A stretch of DNA of 56,993 nt from an uncultured Lachnospiraceae bacterium (GCA_947648875.1 CANSPM010000022.1:1-56993); one strand, 5' to 3'. Positions 1-10,150 are shown, counted from the stretch's first letter. The notes: generated from the letters alone by a model not told the origin. Program-made: numbers and translations.

Positions 1-22
1 CATAAATTCAATGAATTTTCAA

Positions 23-1210
23 TTACTCAATGATAGTAGCAACCCTGCCTGAACCAACAGTCCTACCACCCTCACGGATAGCAAAAGTCAACCCCTGCTC
101 CATAGCAATGGGATGAATCAACTCAATGGTCATCTCAACATTATCGCCAGGCATGCACATCTCGGTGCCAGCAGGCAATTCGCAAACGCCGGTAACGTCT
201 GTGGTTCTGAAATAGAACTGAGGACGATAGTTGTTGAAGAAAGGTGTATGACGACCACCCTCATCCTTGGTCAGTACGTATACCTGAGCGGTAAACTTCT
301 TGTGGCAGGTAACGCTGCCGGGTTTAGCCAGAACCTGGCCTCTCTCGATCTCGGTTCTCTGAACGCCACGCAGCAGTGCGCCGATGTTATCACCAGCCTG
401 TGCCTCATCCAGCATCTTACGGAACATCTCGATACCGGTAACAACGGTCTTCTTGGTCTCCTCCTTGATACCAACGATTTCAACTTCATCGTTCAGGTGC
501 AGAGTACCACGCTCCACTCTACCGGTTGCAACAGTACCACGACCGGTGATAGTGAATACATCCTCTACAGGCATCAGGAAAGGCTTGTCGGTGTCACGCT
601 GAGGGTCGGGGATATACTCGTCCACAGTAGACATCAGCTCCATAACCTTGTCGCCCCACTCGCCGTTGGGATCTTCCAGAGCCTTCAGAGCGGAACCCTT
701 GATGATCGGGCAGTCTGTGAAGTCATACTCCTCCAGCTGCTCGGTGATCTCCATCTCAACCAACTCCAGCAGTTCGGGATCATCAACCATATCGCACTTG
801 TTCATGAATACGATGATATAAGGCACACCTACCTGACGGGACAGCAGAATATGCTCCTTGGTCTGAGCCATAACGCCGTCAGTAGCAGCTACTACCAGGA
901 TAGCGCCATCCATCTGTGCGGCACCAGTGATCATGTTCTTTACATAGTCAGCATGGCCCGGGCAATCAACGTGCGCATAGTGTCTTCTGTCGGTCTGATA
1001 CTCAACGTGTGCTGTGGAAATGGTAATACCACGCTCTCTCTCTTCGGGAGCCTTGTCGATGTTCTCGAAATCAACCTTCTCGTTACCGGCTACTCTCTCT
1101 GCCAGAACCTTAGTGATGGCAGCTGTCAGAGTGGTCTTGCCATGGTCAACGTGACCGATGGTGCCAATGTTACAATGGGGCTTGTTTCTTTCAAATTTAG
1201 CTTTAGCCAT
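23..1210 (-). CDS. tuf: Elongation factor Tu
   Basis: Full-length EF-Tu of 395 residues, the GTPase that carries aminoacyl-tRNA to the ribosomal A site. The G1 loop GHVDHGKT is at residues 19-26, followed by DCPGH near residue 80 and NKCD near residue 136. The C-terminal beta-barrels end in the conserved [12 protein letters not shown]. It is the last gene of the str operon (rpsL-rpsG-fusA-tuf). An AAGGAGGA ribosome site sits a few bases before the ATG. The 142-nt gap to fusA carries two hairpins and no clear promoter, so it is probably transcribed with fusA. Only 22 nt downstream lie in the window, so its terminator is not visible. Identification is certain. Confidence 0.99.
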   Translation of the reverse strand: MAKAKFERNKPHCNIGTIGHVDHGKTTLTAAITKVLAERVAGNEKVDFENIDKAPEERERGITISTAHVEYQTDRRHYAHVDCPGHADYVKNMITGAAQMDGAILVVAATDGVMAQTKEHILLSRQVGVPYIIVFMNKCDMVDDPELLELVEMEITEQLEEYDFTDCPIIKGSALKALEDPNGEWGDKVMELMSTVDEYIPDPQRDTDKPFLMPVEDVFTITGRGTVATGRVERGTLHLNDEVEIVGIKEETKKTVVTGIEMFRKMLDEAQAGDNIGALLRGVQRTEIERGQVLAKPGSVTCHKKFTAQVYVLTKDEGGRHTPFFNNYRPQFYFRTTDVTGVCELPAGTEMCMPGDNVEMTIELIHPIAMEQGLTFAIREGGRTVGSGRVATIIE

Positions 1211-1250
1211 TATTGTAGTCCTCCTTATTAAATAAACTGATTTTCTGTTT

Positions 1251-1320
1251 CGCCAAAGTGGCTTTGCGCCACCTTGGCGCTTTGAACTCGGCTATCTCTG
1301 ATTATATTAGATAATCAGAG
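1251..1320 (-). promoter_or_regulatory. Two hairpins in the fusA-tuf spacer
   Basis: Two stems lie between the fusA stop and the tuf start. One pairs 1296-1305 with 1311-1320 (10 bp, perfect, 5-nt loop). The other pairs 1251-1262 with 1268-1279 (12 bp); its only imperfection becomes a G-U pair in the minus-strand RNA, so it is better paired in the transcribed direction. Neither has a U-run, so they are not plain terminators. RNA processing or 3'-end protection, allowing separate fusA and tuf levels, is a plausible inference. Confidence 0.5.
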
Positions 1321-1352
1321 GATTTTCAAGTTATTTTTCATGAAAATACAAA

Positions 1353-3515
1353 CTATTTTCCTTTTTCTGACAGAACTTTCTCCTGAACGTTCTTGGGAAC
1401 CTGCTCGTATTTATCAAAGAACATGGAATAGTTGCCTCGGCCCTGGGTCTTGGAACGCAGATCCGTGGAATATCCAAACATTTCTGCAAGAGGCACAAAA
1501 GCGCGCACCATCTTGCCGCCGCCGATATCATCCATGCCTTCCACACGGCCACGGCGGGAGTTCAGATCTCCGATTACATCGCCCATATACTCCTCGGGCA
1601 TGGTCACTTCCACCTTCATAATAGGCTCTAACAGCACGGGGCTTGCCTTCTGCATAGCCTCTTTAAATGCCATGGAACCAGCAATGTGGAATGCCATTTC
1701 GGAAGAGTCCACCTCATGGTAGGAACCGTCATACACATTGGCATGAACGCCCAGCACGGGGAATCCGCCCAGTATACCTGCCTGCGCCGCCTCTTTGATA
1801 CCTGCACCCACCGCAGGGATATACTCCTTGGGAATGGCACCGCCCACTACAGTGGACTCAAACAGCAGGGTAGGAGGCTCGTTGATCAGGATATTCGCCT
1901 TGGGATCAAACTCAAACTTCTCACAGTTGGCCTCCAGCGGTGAGAATTTAACTTTACAGTGACCATACTGTCCACGACCGCCGGACTGTTTCGCATACTT
2001 GGAGTCCACTTCCACTGCCTTGGTAAATGCCTCCTTGTAAGCTACCTGAGGAGCGCCCACATTGGCCTCCACCTTGAACTCACGCAGCAGTCTGTCGACA
2101 ATAATCTCCAGATGCAATTCGCCCATACCGGCAATAATGGTCTGCCCTGTCTCCGGATTGGTGTGAGCCCGGAAAGTGGGATCTTCCTCCGCCAGTTTTG
2201 CCAGCGCTTCACCCATCTTTCCCTGACCAGCCTTGGTCTTAGGCTCAATGGCCAGCTCAATAACGGGTTCGGGAAATTCCATGGACTCCAGGATCACGGG
2301 ATGCCGCTCGTCACAGATGGTGTCACCGGTGGTGGTGAATTTAAAGCCCACTGCCGCCGCGATATCACCGGAGTATACCTTGTCCAGTTCCGCACGCTTA
2401 TTGGCATGCATCTGTAGGATACGTCCCACTCGCTCTTTCTTGTCCTTCGTGGCATTCAGCACATAGGAACCGGAGTTCATAGTGCCGGAATACACACGGA
2501 AGAATGCCAGTTTACCCACGAAGGGGTCTGCCATGATCTTAAACGCCAGAGCGGAGAAAGGCTCGTCATCAGAAGAGTGTCTCTCCACCTCGTTGCCGTC
2601 CAGATCCGTTCCCTTGATAGCAGGGATATCTGTGGGTGCCGGCATATACTCCAGAACAGCATCCAGAAGTTTCTGCACACCCTTGTTGCGATACGCGGAA
2701 CCGCAGCATACCGGAATAGCGGTACACTCACAGGTCGCTTTGCGCAAAACCTTTTTCAGTTCCTCTACGGTAGGCTCCTCGCCCTCCAAAAATTTCATTG
2801 TCAGATCATCATCCAGCTCACAGATCTTCTCGATCAACTCACTGCGATACAGTTCCGCGTCATCCTTCATATCTCCCAGATCGTCGGTAACCGTGATGCT
2901 CTCACCCTTATCGTCATTGTAAATATATGCCTTCATCTCAAACAGATCGATGATACCTTTGAACTCATCTTCCTTGCCGATGGGCAGCTGCAATACGATT
3001 GCATTCTTGCCCAGACGGGTCTTGATCTGCTCCACTGCGCCGTAAAAATTAGCACCCAGGATATCCATCTTATTGATGAACGCCATACGGGGTACATTGT
3101 AGGTGTCAGCCTGTCTCCAAACATTCTCAGACTGAGGCTCTACACCGCCCTTTGCACAGAATACACCGACAGCGCCGTCCAGTACACGCAAGGAACGCTC
3201 TACTTCAACAGTAAAGTCAACGTGGCCAGGAGTGTCAATGATGTTGATACGATGCTCTAACGCGCCTTCAGCGGGCTTGGTTTCTTTTTCCAAAGTCCAG
3301 TGACAGGTCGTGGCAGCTGAAGTGATGGTGATGCCTCTCTCCTGCTCCTGCTCCATCCAGTCCATGGTGGCAGTGCCTTCATGAGTATCACCGATCTTGT
3401 AGTTAACGCCAGTGTAATACAGGATACGCTCGGTCAATGTGGTCTTGCCCGCATCGATATGAGCCATGATACCTATATTCCTGGTTCTCTCTAAGGGATA
3501 TTCTCTTCCAGCCAA
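1353..3515 (-). CDS. fusA: Elongation factor G
   Basis: EF-G, the GTPase that drives translocation of tRNA and mRNA on the ribosome. The product is 720 residues, slightly longer than the usual 690-705. It begins with the canonical N-terminus and G1 motif AHIDAGKT (about residues 18-25), followed by DTPGHVDF and NKMD. The C-terminal domain IV/V regions GRGQYGH and SRRGRVEGM are present. The start is supported by a nearby AGGAGGA site. It is the third gene of the str operon, 136 nt after rpsG and 142 nt before tuf. No second fusA is seen here. Confidence 0.99.
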   Translation of the reverse strand: MAGREYPLERTRNIGIMAHIDAGKTTLTERILYYTGVNYKIGDTHEGTATMDWMEQEQERGITITSAATTCHWTLEKETKPAEGALEHRINIIDTPGHVDFTVEVERSLRVLDGAVGVFCAKGGVEPQSENVWRQADTYNVPRMAFINKMDILGANFYGAVEQIKTRLGKNAIVLQLPIGKEDEFKGIIDLFEMKAYIYNDDKGESITVTDDLGDMKDDAELYRSELIEKICELDDDLTMKFLEGEEPTVEELKKVLRKATCECTAIPVCCGSAYRNKGVQKLLDAVLEYMPAPTDIPAIKGTDLDGNEVERHSSDDEPFSALAFKIMADPFVGKLAFFRVYSGTMNSGSYVLNATKDKKERVGRILQMHANKRAELDKVYSGDIAAAVGFKFTTTGDTICDERHPVILESMEFPEPVIELAIEPKTKAGQGKMGEALAKLAEEDPTFRAHTNPETGQTIIAGMGELHLEIIVDRLLREFKVEANVGAPQVAYKEAFTKAVEVDSKYAKQSGGRGQYGHCKVKFSPLEANCEKFEFDPKANILINEPPTLLFESTVVGGAIPKEYIPAVGAGIKEAAQAGILGGFPVLGVHANVYDGSYHEVDSSEMAFHIAGSMAFKEAMQKASPVLLEPIMKVEVTMPEEYMGDVIGDLNSRRGRVEGMDDIGGGKMVRAFVPLAEMFGYSTDLRSKTQGRGNYSMFFDKYEQVPKNVQEKVLSEKGK

Positions 3516-3651
3516 GATTTTTTCCTCCTATTTTAGTTCCGCACCTTCCCCTGCGGTACACGATTTGTCAAGATCTGTATCCGGCTTATGCTGCCCATGT
3601 CTTAACTGGCGCGCCGCCTGGGAAGATGCTTTTTATTCTTACTATCCGTTT

Positions 3652-4152
<501 letters not shown>

Positions 4153-4310
4153 TTAATTCATCGGTACTCACATGTGTTTCCCCAAGTGTTCGTGCAGGTA
4201 TATCTGTAGTCCAGAATTCCAACACTTTTCTTAGTTTCGTTGTTGTGGTCCCAATACGGCATCAGAAACACCGTTTCTCCTTTTCCAAATACTTACCGAA
4301 ACACGGATAC

Positions 4311-4733
4311 TTATTTCTTAGCCTCCTTAGGTCTCTTGGCACCGTACTTGGAACGAGCCTGCCTTCTGTTAGCGACTCCCGCAGTGTCCAGTGTACCACG
4401 GATAATGTGATATCTGGTACCGGGCAAATCCTTAACTCTGCCGCCTCTGATCAGAACAACGCTGTGCTCCTGTAGATTATGGCCTTCTCCGGGAATGTAA
4501 CTGGTAACTTCGATTCCGTTGGAGAGACGCACTCTGGCGATCTTTCTGAGAGCGGAGTTAGGCTTCTTGGGGGTTGCGGTCTTTACAGCGGTACATACGC
4601 CTCTCTTCTGAGGGGAGGAAGCGTCCGTAGCCTTCTTGTGCAGAGAGTTGTAACCCTTCTGCAAAGCGGGAGCGGTGGACTTCTTTGCCGATGTCTGACG
4701 CCCCTTTCTTACTAACTGGTTAAATGTTGGCAT
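4311..4733 (-). CDS. rpsL: 30S ribosomal protein S12
   Basis: S12, a decoding-centre protein and the classic site of streptomycin resistance. It is 140 residues long, starts [12 protein letters not shown], and carries [10 protein letters not shown] and [13 protein letters not shown]. The lysines in these two motifs, which are often changed in resistant mutants, are the sensitive-type residues. It is the first gene of the str operon and is read from the promoter at 4825-4853, about 90 nt upstream. It ends with the usual basic tail. Confidence 0.98.
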   Translation of the reverse strand: MPTFNQLVRKGRQTSAKKSTAPALQKGYNSLHKKATDASSPQKRGVCTAVKTATPKKPNSALRKIARVRLSNGIEVTSYIPGEGHNLQEHSVVLIRGGRVKDLPGTRYHIIRGTLDTAGVANRRQARSKYGAKRPKEAKK

Positions 4734-4796
4734 TCTGTTTCACCTCTTTCTGATAAAGTAATTTATGCCGCGCATGATCCGCCGATTGTTGTCCAC

Positions 4797-4848
4797 AAAA
4801 AAGCATCCGTGCGCATGCTTTATTAGTATAGCCACTCGCGGATGCTTT
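4797..4848 (-). terminator. Terminator of rmlD whose loop contains the str promoter -10
   Basis: On the minus strand a perfect 10-bp stem, AAAGCATCCG paired with CGGATGCTTT (4839-4848 with 4800-4809), encloses a 29-nt loop and is followed by six U residues. It lies 73 nt after the rmlD stop, so transcripts coming from rmlD should fold it. The -10 box of the str promoter (4825-4830) lies in its loop. Transcripts starting there lack the 5' arm and cannot form the stem. Confidence 0.65.
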
Positions 4849-4853
4849 GTCAA
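4825..4853 (-). promoter_or_regulatory. Promoter of the str operon (rpsL-rpsG-fusA-tuf)
   Basis: Minus-strand TTGACA (4848-4853) and TATACT (4825-4830) are separated by exactly 17 nt, a near-consensus housekeeping promoter as expected for a ribosomal operon. The start would fall near 4818, leaving a leader of roughly 85 nt before rpsL. Confidence 0.8.
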
Positions 4854-4920
4854 CAAATATTTTCAAGTTTTTGCAGTGTTTCAGACATGTTTGTAAAAAA
4901 GAACAAAAATATTTCCGGGT

Positions 4921-5769
4921 CTACCGATTTAAAATAACGTCGAGATATCTTTTCAGCGCGTCCTGCCATGTCGGCAGTCTCTCAAAACCGCTCTCCTCCA
5001 GTTTGTCCTTGCTCATGCGGCTGTTGGCCGGACGATTTGCCTTGGCCCCATACTCTGCGGTGCTCACCGGCTTCACCGTCATGGGAATGCCCGCCTCCTT
5101 GAAAATGGCGCAGGCAAACTCATACCAGGAACAGATTCCCTCATTGGTGGCGTGATAGATCCCGTATTTCTCCGTCTGCACCATATCCACAAGTAATCTG
5201 GCCAAGTCATAAGTATAGGTGGGAGAGCCAAACTGATCATTGACTACCGTTATGGTGTCATGATTCTCGGATAATTTCAACATCGTCTTGATAAAATTTT
5301 TGCCGTTTACGCCAAAAACCCAGGCAATGCGCACGATAAAGTAACGCTCGAGCAGTGCCTGCACCGCCAGTTCCCCCTCGTACTTGGTCTGTCCATAGAC
5401 GCTCTGGGGTTCACGCTCGTCCTCCGGCTCCCAGAATCTCTCACCTCGACCGCTGAACACGTAATCCGTGCTGATATAGATCATTTTGATATCCAGTTCC
5501 TTACATATCTTTGCAATATTCCGGGTGCCCTCCGCATTAACCCGGCGACACAGTTCCTCGTTCTCCTCAGCGGCATCTACTGCCGTATAGGCGGCACAGT
5601 GGATCACCGCGTCCGGCATTTCCTGTGAGATTATCCTGCTCACGCTGGCGCCGTCAGTGATATCCATCTCCTGGATGTCCACTCCCACCGCCTCTATTCC
5701 TCTCTTTTCCAGCTCGTTTACCACATCATAGCCAAGCTGGCCCTTTACACCTGTCACCAGAGCTTTCAT
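4921..5769 (-). CDS. rmlD: dTDP-4-dehydrorhamnose reductase (RmlD/RfbD family)
   Basis: A 282-residue short-chain dehydrogenase/reductase of the RmlD family, which performs the last NADPH-dependent step of dTDP-L-rhamnose synthesis. Visible are the N-terminal nucleotide-binding loop TGVKGQLGYDV, the STDYVFSG segment, and the catalytic Y-x3-K in YGQTKYEGE. The family's FGSPTYTYDLA motif is also present. I chose the ATG at 5769 because it has an AGGAGGA site 4-5 nt upstream; an upstream in-frame extension has no such support and no homology. The rmlA, rmlB and rmlC partners are not in the window, so the pathway must be completed elsewhere, or this is a paralogue acting on another nucleotide sugar. 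Confidence 0.93.
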   Translation of the reverse strand: MKALVTGVKGQLGYDVVNELEKRGIEAVGVDIQEMDITDGASVSRIISQEMPDAVIHCAAYTAVDAAEENEELCRRVNAEGTRNIAKICKELDIKMIYISTDYVFSGRGERFWEPEDEREPQSVYGQTKYEGELAVQALLERYFIVRIAWVFGVNGKNFIKTMLKLSENHDTITVVNDQFGSPTYTYDLARLLVDMVQTEKYGIYHATNEGICSWYEFACAIFKEAGIPMTVKPVSTAEYGAKANRPANSRMSKDKLEESGFERLPTWQDALKRYLDVILNR

Positions 5770-5933
5770 CTCGTCCTCCTTTATTAAAACTCCTCTTTTT
5801 CTCTCTGTTCTCAAACGATTGCGCCGTCCAAACGTCTCCTTTAGCTTTTTCAGATTCCCTCTCCAATATACAGCCTGTCCGTTTGCATCCCCACAATCCT
5901 CCTGCGCCACCAGGCACAGTATATCGCAAAACA

Positions 5934-5962
5934 AGTATAGTCTGTCATCAAATATATCACAA
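5934..5962 (-). promoter_or_regulatory. Candidate promoter of rmlD
   Basis: Minus-strand TTGTGA (5957-5962), a 17-nt spacer and TATACT (5934-5939) lie about 165 nt upstream of the rmlD start. The stretch 5770-6126 between the divergent rmlD and sigma genes contains this promoter and the opposite-facing one at 5988-6016. I see no other gene in it. Confidence 0.5.
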
Positions 5963-5987
5963 ATATATAAAAAAAGACAGGGATATC

Positions 5988-6016
5988 TTGAAAAAAGGTT
6001 CACTTTTTTTTATAAT
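5988..6016 (+). promoter_or_regulatory. Candidate promoter of the sigma factor gene
   Basis: TTGAAA (5988-5993), a 17-nt spacer rich in T, and a perfect TATAAT (6011-6016) lie about 105 nt before the sigma factor ATG. It diverges from the rmlD promoter. The sequence looks like a housekeeping promoter, so the sigma gene need not depend on its own product. Confidence 0.65.
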
Positions 6017-6126
6017 AAAAATGATCCGGGATAACTGCTGACCGTATGGGGGATAGAAATCGTTTTACCGGGTATGACACCGGACAATCGGATGCCGTTC
6101 TTTAATCAGGGAGGGGGCGAAACCAC

Positions 6127-6684
6127 ATGCCGGAACCGAATCACCAATATCTGGCCGGGCTCGTTCTCCGTTTTAAACGGCGTGACATAAATGCCTTTGC
6201 CGAGTTATATGCTCTTACTTATAATAAGGTATACAACTATGCCAGACATTACCTGAAAGATGACTACCTGGCCCAGGATGCCATGCAGGAAGTCTATGTT
6301 TCCGCTTTCCGCAATATTGATAAACTCAGCGATCCCACCCTGTTTATCGCCTGGCTGAATCGGATTTCTTTTCATGTGTGCTATGACATCCGACAAAGAC
6401 AATATGGTCACCAGGATTTCTCCGACCCGGAGTTGCTGGAACTTGCGCGGGATGAACGCCCTCACTCCGACCCGGAGGCCCTGATTCTGCATTTGGACGA
6501 AATTGCCAGACTTCGAAGAGCCATGGACGAACTGCCCTCCCACGAACGGGCGGTCTTGGTCATGCGCTATTATAACGGCATGAAGCTGGAAGCGATTGCC
6601 GGCTCCATGAAGTTAAGCCGCAGCACCATAAAGCGTTATATTGCCTCCGGCAAAGAGCATCTGGCCCGGAAATTAAAGGGATAA
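6127..6684 (+). CDS. ECF-like RNA polymerase sigma factor
   Basis: A 185-residue sigma-70 family protein of the small ECF-like kind. Region 2 is at about residues 15-95, with the LAQDAMQEVYVSAF helix that binds core polymerase and the -10 element. Region 4 is at about residues 130-182, with the helix-turn-helix LEAIAGSMKLSRSTIKRY. Regions 1.1 and 3 are absent. A GGGAGGGGG purine tract precedes the ATG. It sits 75 nt upstream of the transglutaminase-like lipoprotein and in the same direction as the pilus-like genes. No anti-sigma factor with a transmembrane segment is adjacent, so it is an orphan. That it controls the downstream operon is inference from position only. Confidence 0.9.
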   Translation: MPEPNHQYLAGLVLRFKRRDINAFAELYALTYNKVYNYARHYLKDDYLAQDAMQEVYVSAFRNIDKLSDPTLFIAWLNRISFHVCYDIRQRQYGHQDFSDPELLELARDERPHSDPEALILHLDEIARLRRAMDELPSHERAVLVMRYYNGMKLEAIAGSMKLSRSTIKRYIASGKEHLARKLKG

Positions 6685-6759
6685 CCAGAGGATTCTTGCC
6701 GATATATTGTCGCGGCTCCACCAGGCTGCCCACACAGGAAAGGTATATTTTTACCAGGT

Positions 6760-8112
6760 ATGAAAAAAAATGCTTTTGTACAGCTAATTTCATATGGTAT
6801 ATGTATTACATTGCTCACCGGCTGCGGAGACGCCACTTCCATATCCGTTCCCTCCGCCGAGCAACCACCCCAGGAACAATCCGGCATCATGGGGGCTCTA
6901 CAGATCGGTGCCACCAGTTCCCCGGAGTTCTCTGCTTCTCCGGCCACTGACGGCTCCCAGGAGGCTTCCGGCCCTTTGGATTCTGACGTCTCTCAGGATA
7001 GTTCCGACGCTCCGGGCGCTGACGGCTCTCAGGATAGTTCCGACGCTCCGGGCGCTGACGGCTCCCAGAATAGTTCCGACGCTCCGGGCGCTGACGGCTC
7101 CCAGAATAGTTCCGACTCTCCGGGCGCTGACGGCTCCCAGAATAGTTCCGACTCTCCAGACATTGACGGCTCCCAGGGGAATCCTGTCCCGTCAGCAGCC
7201 CCCTCACAATCCACGGCCCCCGACGCTGCCCCTACACCCACAGCGTCGCCCACCGCCACGCCGGAGCCCTCTCCTTTCGTACCCCTCAGGGATAATACCC
7301 CCTATTGCCCTGCCCCTTCGGCTCCCGGCACAGTGACCTACGGCAACGATGTGACCACTATTGACGCGTCCAATCTGGATCAGGGATATATCATGGTCAA
7401 CTACACGGGGAGCTGTTCCAAGGTAAAATTGCAGGTCATAGGGCCGGGCTCCCACACCTGCAACTACAATCTGAACACGGCACAGTTTCAGGCCATTCCC
7501 CTGACAGCGGGGGACGGCGACTACACTGTCACGGTCAATGAAAATATACAGGGAAAAGTGTACAGCGTCAGCTACGAGGTAAATCTGGAGGTCTCCATAT
7601 CCGATCCCTTCAGCCCTTATCTGTCTCCCAATACCTATGTGAACTATGACGCGGACACCCGCGCGGTGGAACTGGCGGCGCAGTTATGTGAGACCGCTTC
7701 CTCCGATCTGGAATGCGTGTCCGCCGTGTACAACTACATTATTGAGAATATCGAATACGACTACGATAAGGCCGGGCAGATCACCAGCGGTGCCCTGTCC
7801 GGCTATATTGCCGATATTGATGCCACTCTGGACAACAGCAAGGGCATATGTCTGGACTACGCCGCTCTGATGGCCTGTATGCTGCGCACACAGCATATTC
7901 CCACCCGCCTGGAAGTCGGCTATGCCTCTATGGCCTATCATGCCTGGGTGAGTGTCTATCTCACCGATGTGGGATGGGTCAACGGCATCGTGGAATTTGA
8001 CGGCTCCAGCTGGAATCTGATGGACCCCACTTACGCCGCCAGCAACAGTGAGCAAGAGGTCAGGGAATTTATCGGGGACGGAACCAACTACACCGTCAGA
8101 TATGTCTACTAA
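6760..8112 (+). CDS. Transglutaminase-like surface lipoprotein with 12-residue repeats
   Basis: A 450-residue predicted lipoprotein. It has a signal peptide with lipobox LTGC (lipidated Cys22), then a Ser/Asp/Pro/Thr-rich low-complexity spacer (about residues 40-185) containing five 12-residue repeats. The C-terminal transglutaminase-like domain (about residues 285-450) carries a visible Cys-His-Asp triad: Cys364 in KGICLDYA, His394 in AYHAWVSVYL and Asp422 in NLMDPTY. The family includes cysteine proteases, peptidoglycan-linked enzymes and true cross-linking enzymes, so the reaction cannot be named. The layout (membrane anchor, flexible stalk, enzyme) suggests action in or outside the cell wall. 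It lies between the sigma factor and the pilus-like operon. The ribosome site is weak. Confidence 0.85.
   Translation: MKKNAFVQLISYGICITLLTGCGDATSISVPSAEQPPQEQSGIMGALQIGATSSPEFSASPATDGSQEASGPLDSDVSQDSSDAPGADGSQDSSDAPGADGSQNSSDAPGADGSQNSSDSPGADGSQNSSDSPDIDGSQGNPVPSAAPSQSTAPDAAPTPTASPTATPEPSPFVPLRDNTPYCPAPSAPGTVTYGNDVTTIDASNLDQGYIMVNYTGSCSKVKLQVIGPGSHTCNYNLNTAQFQAIPLTAGDGDYTVTVNENIQGKVYSVSYEVNLEVSISDPFSPYLSPNTYVNYDADTRAVELAAQLCETASSDLECVSAVYNYIIENIEYDYDKAGQITSGALSGYIADIDATLDNSKGICLDYAALMACMLRTQHIPTRLEVGYASMAYHAWVSVYLTDVGWVNGIVEFDGSSWNLMDPTYAASNSEQEVREFIGDGTNYTVRYVY
6997..7176 (+). repeat. Five tandem 36-bp repeats (in-frame minisatellite)
   Basis: Five consecutive 36-bp units encode the 12-residue unit SSDAPGADGSQ(N/D) with few changes; the last unit is the most diverged. 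The repeats lie in the stalk of the lipoprotein and keep frame. Unit number can vary by slippage without breaking the protein, which would change stalk length. Confidence 0.9.
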
Positions 8113-8223
8113 TAAGGTTCCTATCGGCATATTCCCATAACCCGGTGGCAAGTCCCGGGAAACGGCTTCTGGCCGCCCTCTTTGGCGCTCATAAATATGT
8201 GGAAAAAATTAAGGAGAATGCAC

Positions 8224-9270
8224 ATGAAAGCAAAAAGAATTCTTACACAGGCTGAGATCACAACATTTTGTTCCCAGACAGCCATGCTGATTCAGGCCGG
8301 AATCACACCCGTGGAAAGCATGAGCATCCTGTTAAGCGATATGAAAAACAAACAGGGCAGGGAGATTCTTCAGGGTATCTGGGATGTCTGCAAAAAGGGC
8401 ACCAGCTTTCATGAGGCATTGGAGAGCGTGGGCGTCTTTCCGGATTACTGTCTGCGCCTGATCGCTCTGGGAGAAGAATCCGGCAAACTGGACAGCTGTC
8501 TCCAATCTCTGGCTGTCTACTATGAAAAAGAAGAGAATATCCGCAAAAATATCAAGCAGGCAGTCTCCTATCCGCTGATCATGATTGTCATGATGTTTGT
8601 AGTCATTTATGTGCTCATGAGCAGGGTGCTGCCGATTTTCAGCCAGGTATTTGCCGAACTGGGCAGCGATATAGGCGGACTGGCCGCCTCCCTGATGAAC
8701 CTAGGCAATACCCTGAACCGGTATTCCGGTGGTCTGCTGGTCTTTATCTGCGCGGCGCTGGTTCTGTACTTTGCTTTCACCCGCATTCCGGCGCTGAAAA
8801 GGCTGAACACACGCTTTTTAAACTGGTTTCCTCCTACAAGAGGTTTTTATGAAAAATATGCCTGTCAGCGCTTTGCCAGCGGTCTGGCCATGACTTTCAG
8901 CAGCGGTATTGACACTTTCAGCAGCCTGGACATGGTGGCCCAGCTGGTAGGCAATGCCAGGATGCATGACCAGATTCTGGGCTGTAAGGAGCGGCTGCGC
9001 AAGGGAGATAACCTGTCTGAGGCTCTGGTGGAGTCTGAGATTTTCAGCAATGTACATTCCCGCATGGTTGCCATCGGCTTTCGCAGCGGCAATATCGACA
9101 CCGTCATGCAGAAAATCGCGGATTCCTACGAGAGGGAGACCGATGAGAAGATGCAGTCCATCATCGCCGTGCTGGAACCCACTTTAGTGATCATACTCTC
9201 CGTCATTGTGGGGCTTATCCTGCTGTCCGTAATCCTGCCGCTGATGGGCATAATGTCCAGCATCGGATAA
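8224..9270 (+). CDS. Type II secretion/type IV pilus platform protein (GspF/PilC family)
   Basis: A 348-residue polytopic inner-membrane platform protein of the GspF/PilC family. In pilus and type II secretion machines this protein couples a cytoplasmic ATPase to pilin assembly. Two T2SSF domains are seen: about residues 10-130, with LIQAGITPVESMSIL and LIALGEESGKLDSC, and about 215-335, with FASGLAMTFSSGI and AIGFRSGNIDTVM. Hydrophobic segments lie at about residues 115-140, 170-190 and 320-345. It is slightly shorter than usual (about 400 residues) because the N-terminal extension is missing. The start at 8224 has AAGGAG 7 nt upstream. It is the first of five closely spaced genes. No GspE/PilB ATPase gene precedes it in this window. 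Confidence 0.92.
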   Translation: MKAKRILTQAEITTFCSQTAMLIQAGITPVESMSILLSDMKNKQGREILQGIWDVCKKGTSFHEALESVGVFPDYCLRLIALGEESGKLDSCLQSLAVYYEKEENIRKNIKQAVSYPLIMIVMMFVVIYVLMSRVLPIFSQVFAELGSDIGGLAASLMNLGNTLNRYSGGLLVFICAALVLYFAFTRIPALKRLNTRFLNWFPPTRGFYEKYACQRFASGLAMTFSSGIDTFSSLDMVAQLVGNARMHDQILGCKERLRKGDNLSEALVESEIFSNVHSRMVAIGFRSGNIDTVMQKIADSYERETDEKMQSIIAVLEPTLVIILSVIVGLILLSVILPLMGIMSSIG

Positions 9271-9297
9271 TCTTATCACATGAAACAGGAGGCGCCT

Positions 9298-9633
9298 ATG
9301 CGCAACAATCGTTTTAATCCCACCCCGCTGGGATTTTTACCCCGGCTGATCAGCCTGCTCCCCCTGCTGACAGGGATACTGATCCTACTGCTGTTCCTAC
9401 AGGGAGTACAGTCTGTCAGCGCCACCACTGCCGCCAAGCAGCAGGAGAGCCTGGAGACCGCCCTTTTTCGCAGCATCGCCCAGTGTTACGCCGTGGAGGG
9501 CATGTACCCGCCCAGCCTGCGTTATCTGAGAGAGCACTATGGCCTGACCTATGATGAAAGCAAATTTCTGGTAGACTATCAGTCCGTAGGGGCCAATCTG
9601 ATGCCCGAGGTCGTGGTTCTGCCCGTAAAATAG
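9298..9633 (+). CDS. Small pilin-like membrane protein
   Basis: An 111-residue protein with one N-terminal transmembrane helix (about residues 16-40) and a short extracytoplasmic domain. A tract including SLETALFRSIAQCYAVEG and YPPSLRYLREHYGL resembles the helix-loop start of pseudopilin globular domains. No canonical prepilin peptidase site with Glu at +5 is obvious. The start at 9298 has AGGAGG 5 nt upstream. It lies 27 nt after the GspF gene and 25 nt before the DUF4860 gene. Its role as a minor pilin is inferred mainly from context. Confidence 0.75.
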   Translation: MRNNRFNPTPLGFLPRLISLLPLLTGILILLLFLQGVQSVSATTAAKQQESLETALFRSIAQCYAVEGMYPPSLRYLREHYGLTYDESKFLVDYQSVGANLMPEVVVLPVK

Positions 9634-9658
9634 CGGAGAGATGGAGCGGAGGTCTGCT

Positions 9659-10150
9659 ATGAATACAAAACAGGAAAGAAATCATATTGTAGATGTGCTG
9701 TTTGTGCTGGCGCTGTTTGTGGTTTTTACACTCTCCGCGCTGGTCCTCGTAATTCTGGGGGCCAATGTTTACAGACAGACCGTAAGCTATATGGACGACA
9801 ATTACAACGCCCGTACCGCCTATTCCTATCTGACGGAAAAAATACGGCAGAATGACCTTTCTGACAACATTGTCATCGGGGAACTGGAAGGCAATACCGC
9901 ACTGGTACTGAACCGGGAAATCAATGGTGTCCCCTATGCCACCTATCTTTATCTCCATGAGGGAAGCCTGCGGGAGCTGTTTATGCGCCAGGGAAGCGAT
10001 ATCGGTTCCGATCCCCTTTCCGCAGGACGGGAAATTCTTTCTCTCAGGGACTGGAAACCTGAGATGGCCGGAGACAGTCTGCTGCACATTACGCTGACTT
10101 TAGAAGACGACACCCAAAAAGAACTGTATATCTCTCTCCGCAGCCGGTAG
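9659..10150 (+). CDS. DUF4860-type pilin-like protein
   Basis: A 163-residue protein with a short basic N-terminus, one hydrophobic helix (about residues 12-36) and a domain resembling DUF4860: ANVYRQTVSYMDDNYN, then TAYSYLTEKIRQND. I recall this family as confined to Firmicutes pilus-like operons; its function is not established. GGAGG lies 6 nt before the ATG at 9659, which I prefer to the ATG at 9641. By context it is a probable minor pilin or pilus-tip component. Confidence 0.78.
   Translation: MNTKQERNHIVDVLFVLALFVVFTLSALVLVILGANVYRQTVSYMDDNYNARTAYSYLTEKIRQNDLSDNIVIGELEGNTALVLNREINGVPYATYLYLHEGSLRELFMRQGSDIGSDPLSAGREILSLRDWKPEMAGDSLLHITLTLEDDTQKELYISLRSR

Noticed and set aside
113..1231. 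372-codon open frame on the plus strand opposite tuf
   Set aside because: It is antisense to a certain EF-Tu gene and has no family resemblance; long antisense frames are common opposite highly biased genes.
4921..6003. Longer N-terminus for rmlD (360 residues)
   Set aside because: The extra 78 residues run through the leader up to the promoter and have no homology; the internal ATG at 5769 has a perfect ribosome site and the Rossmann start.
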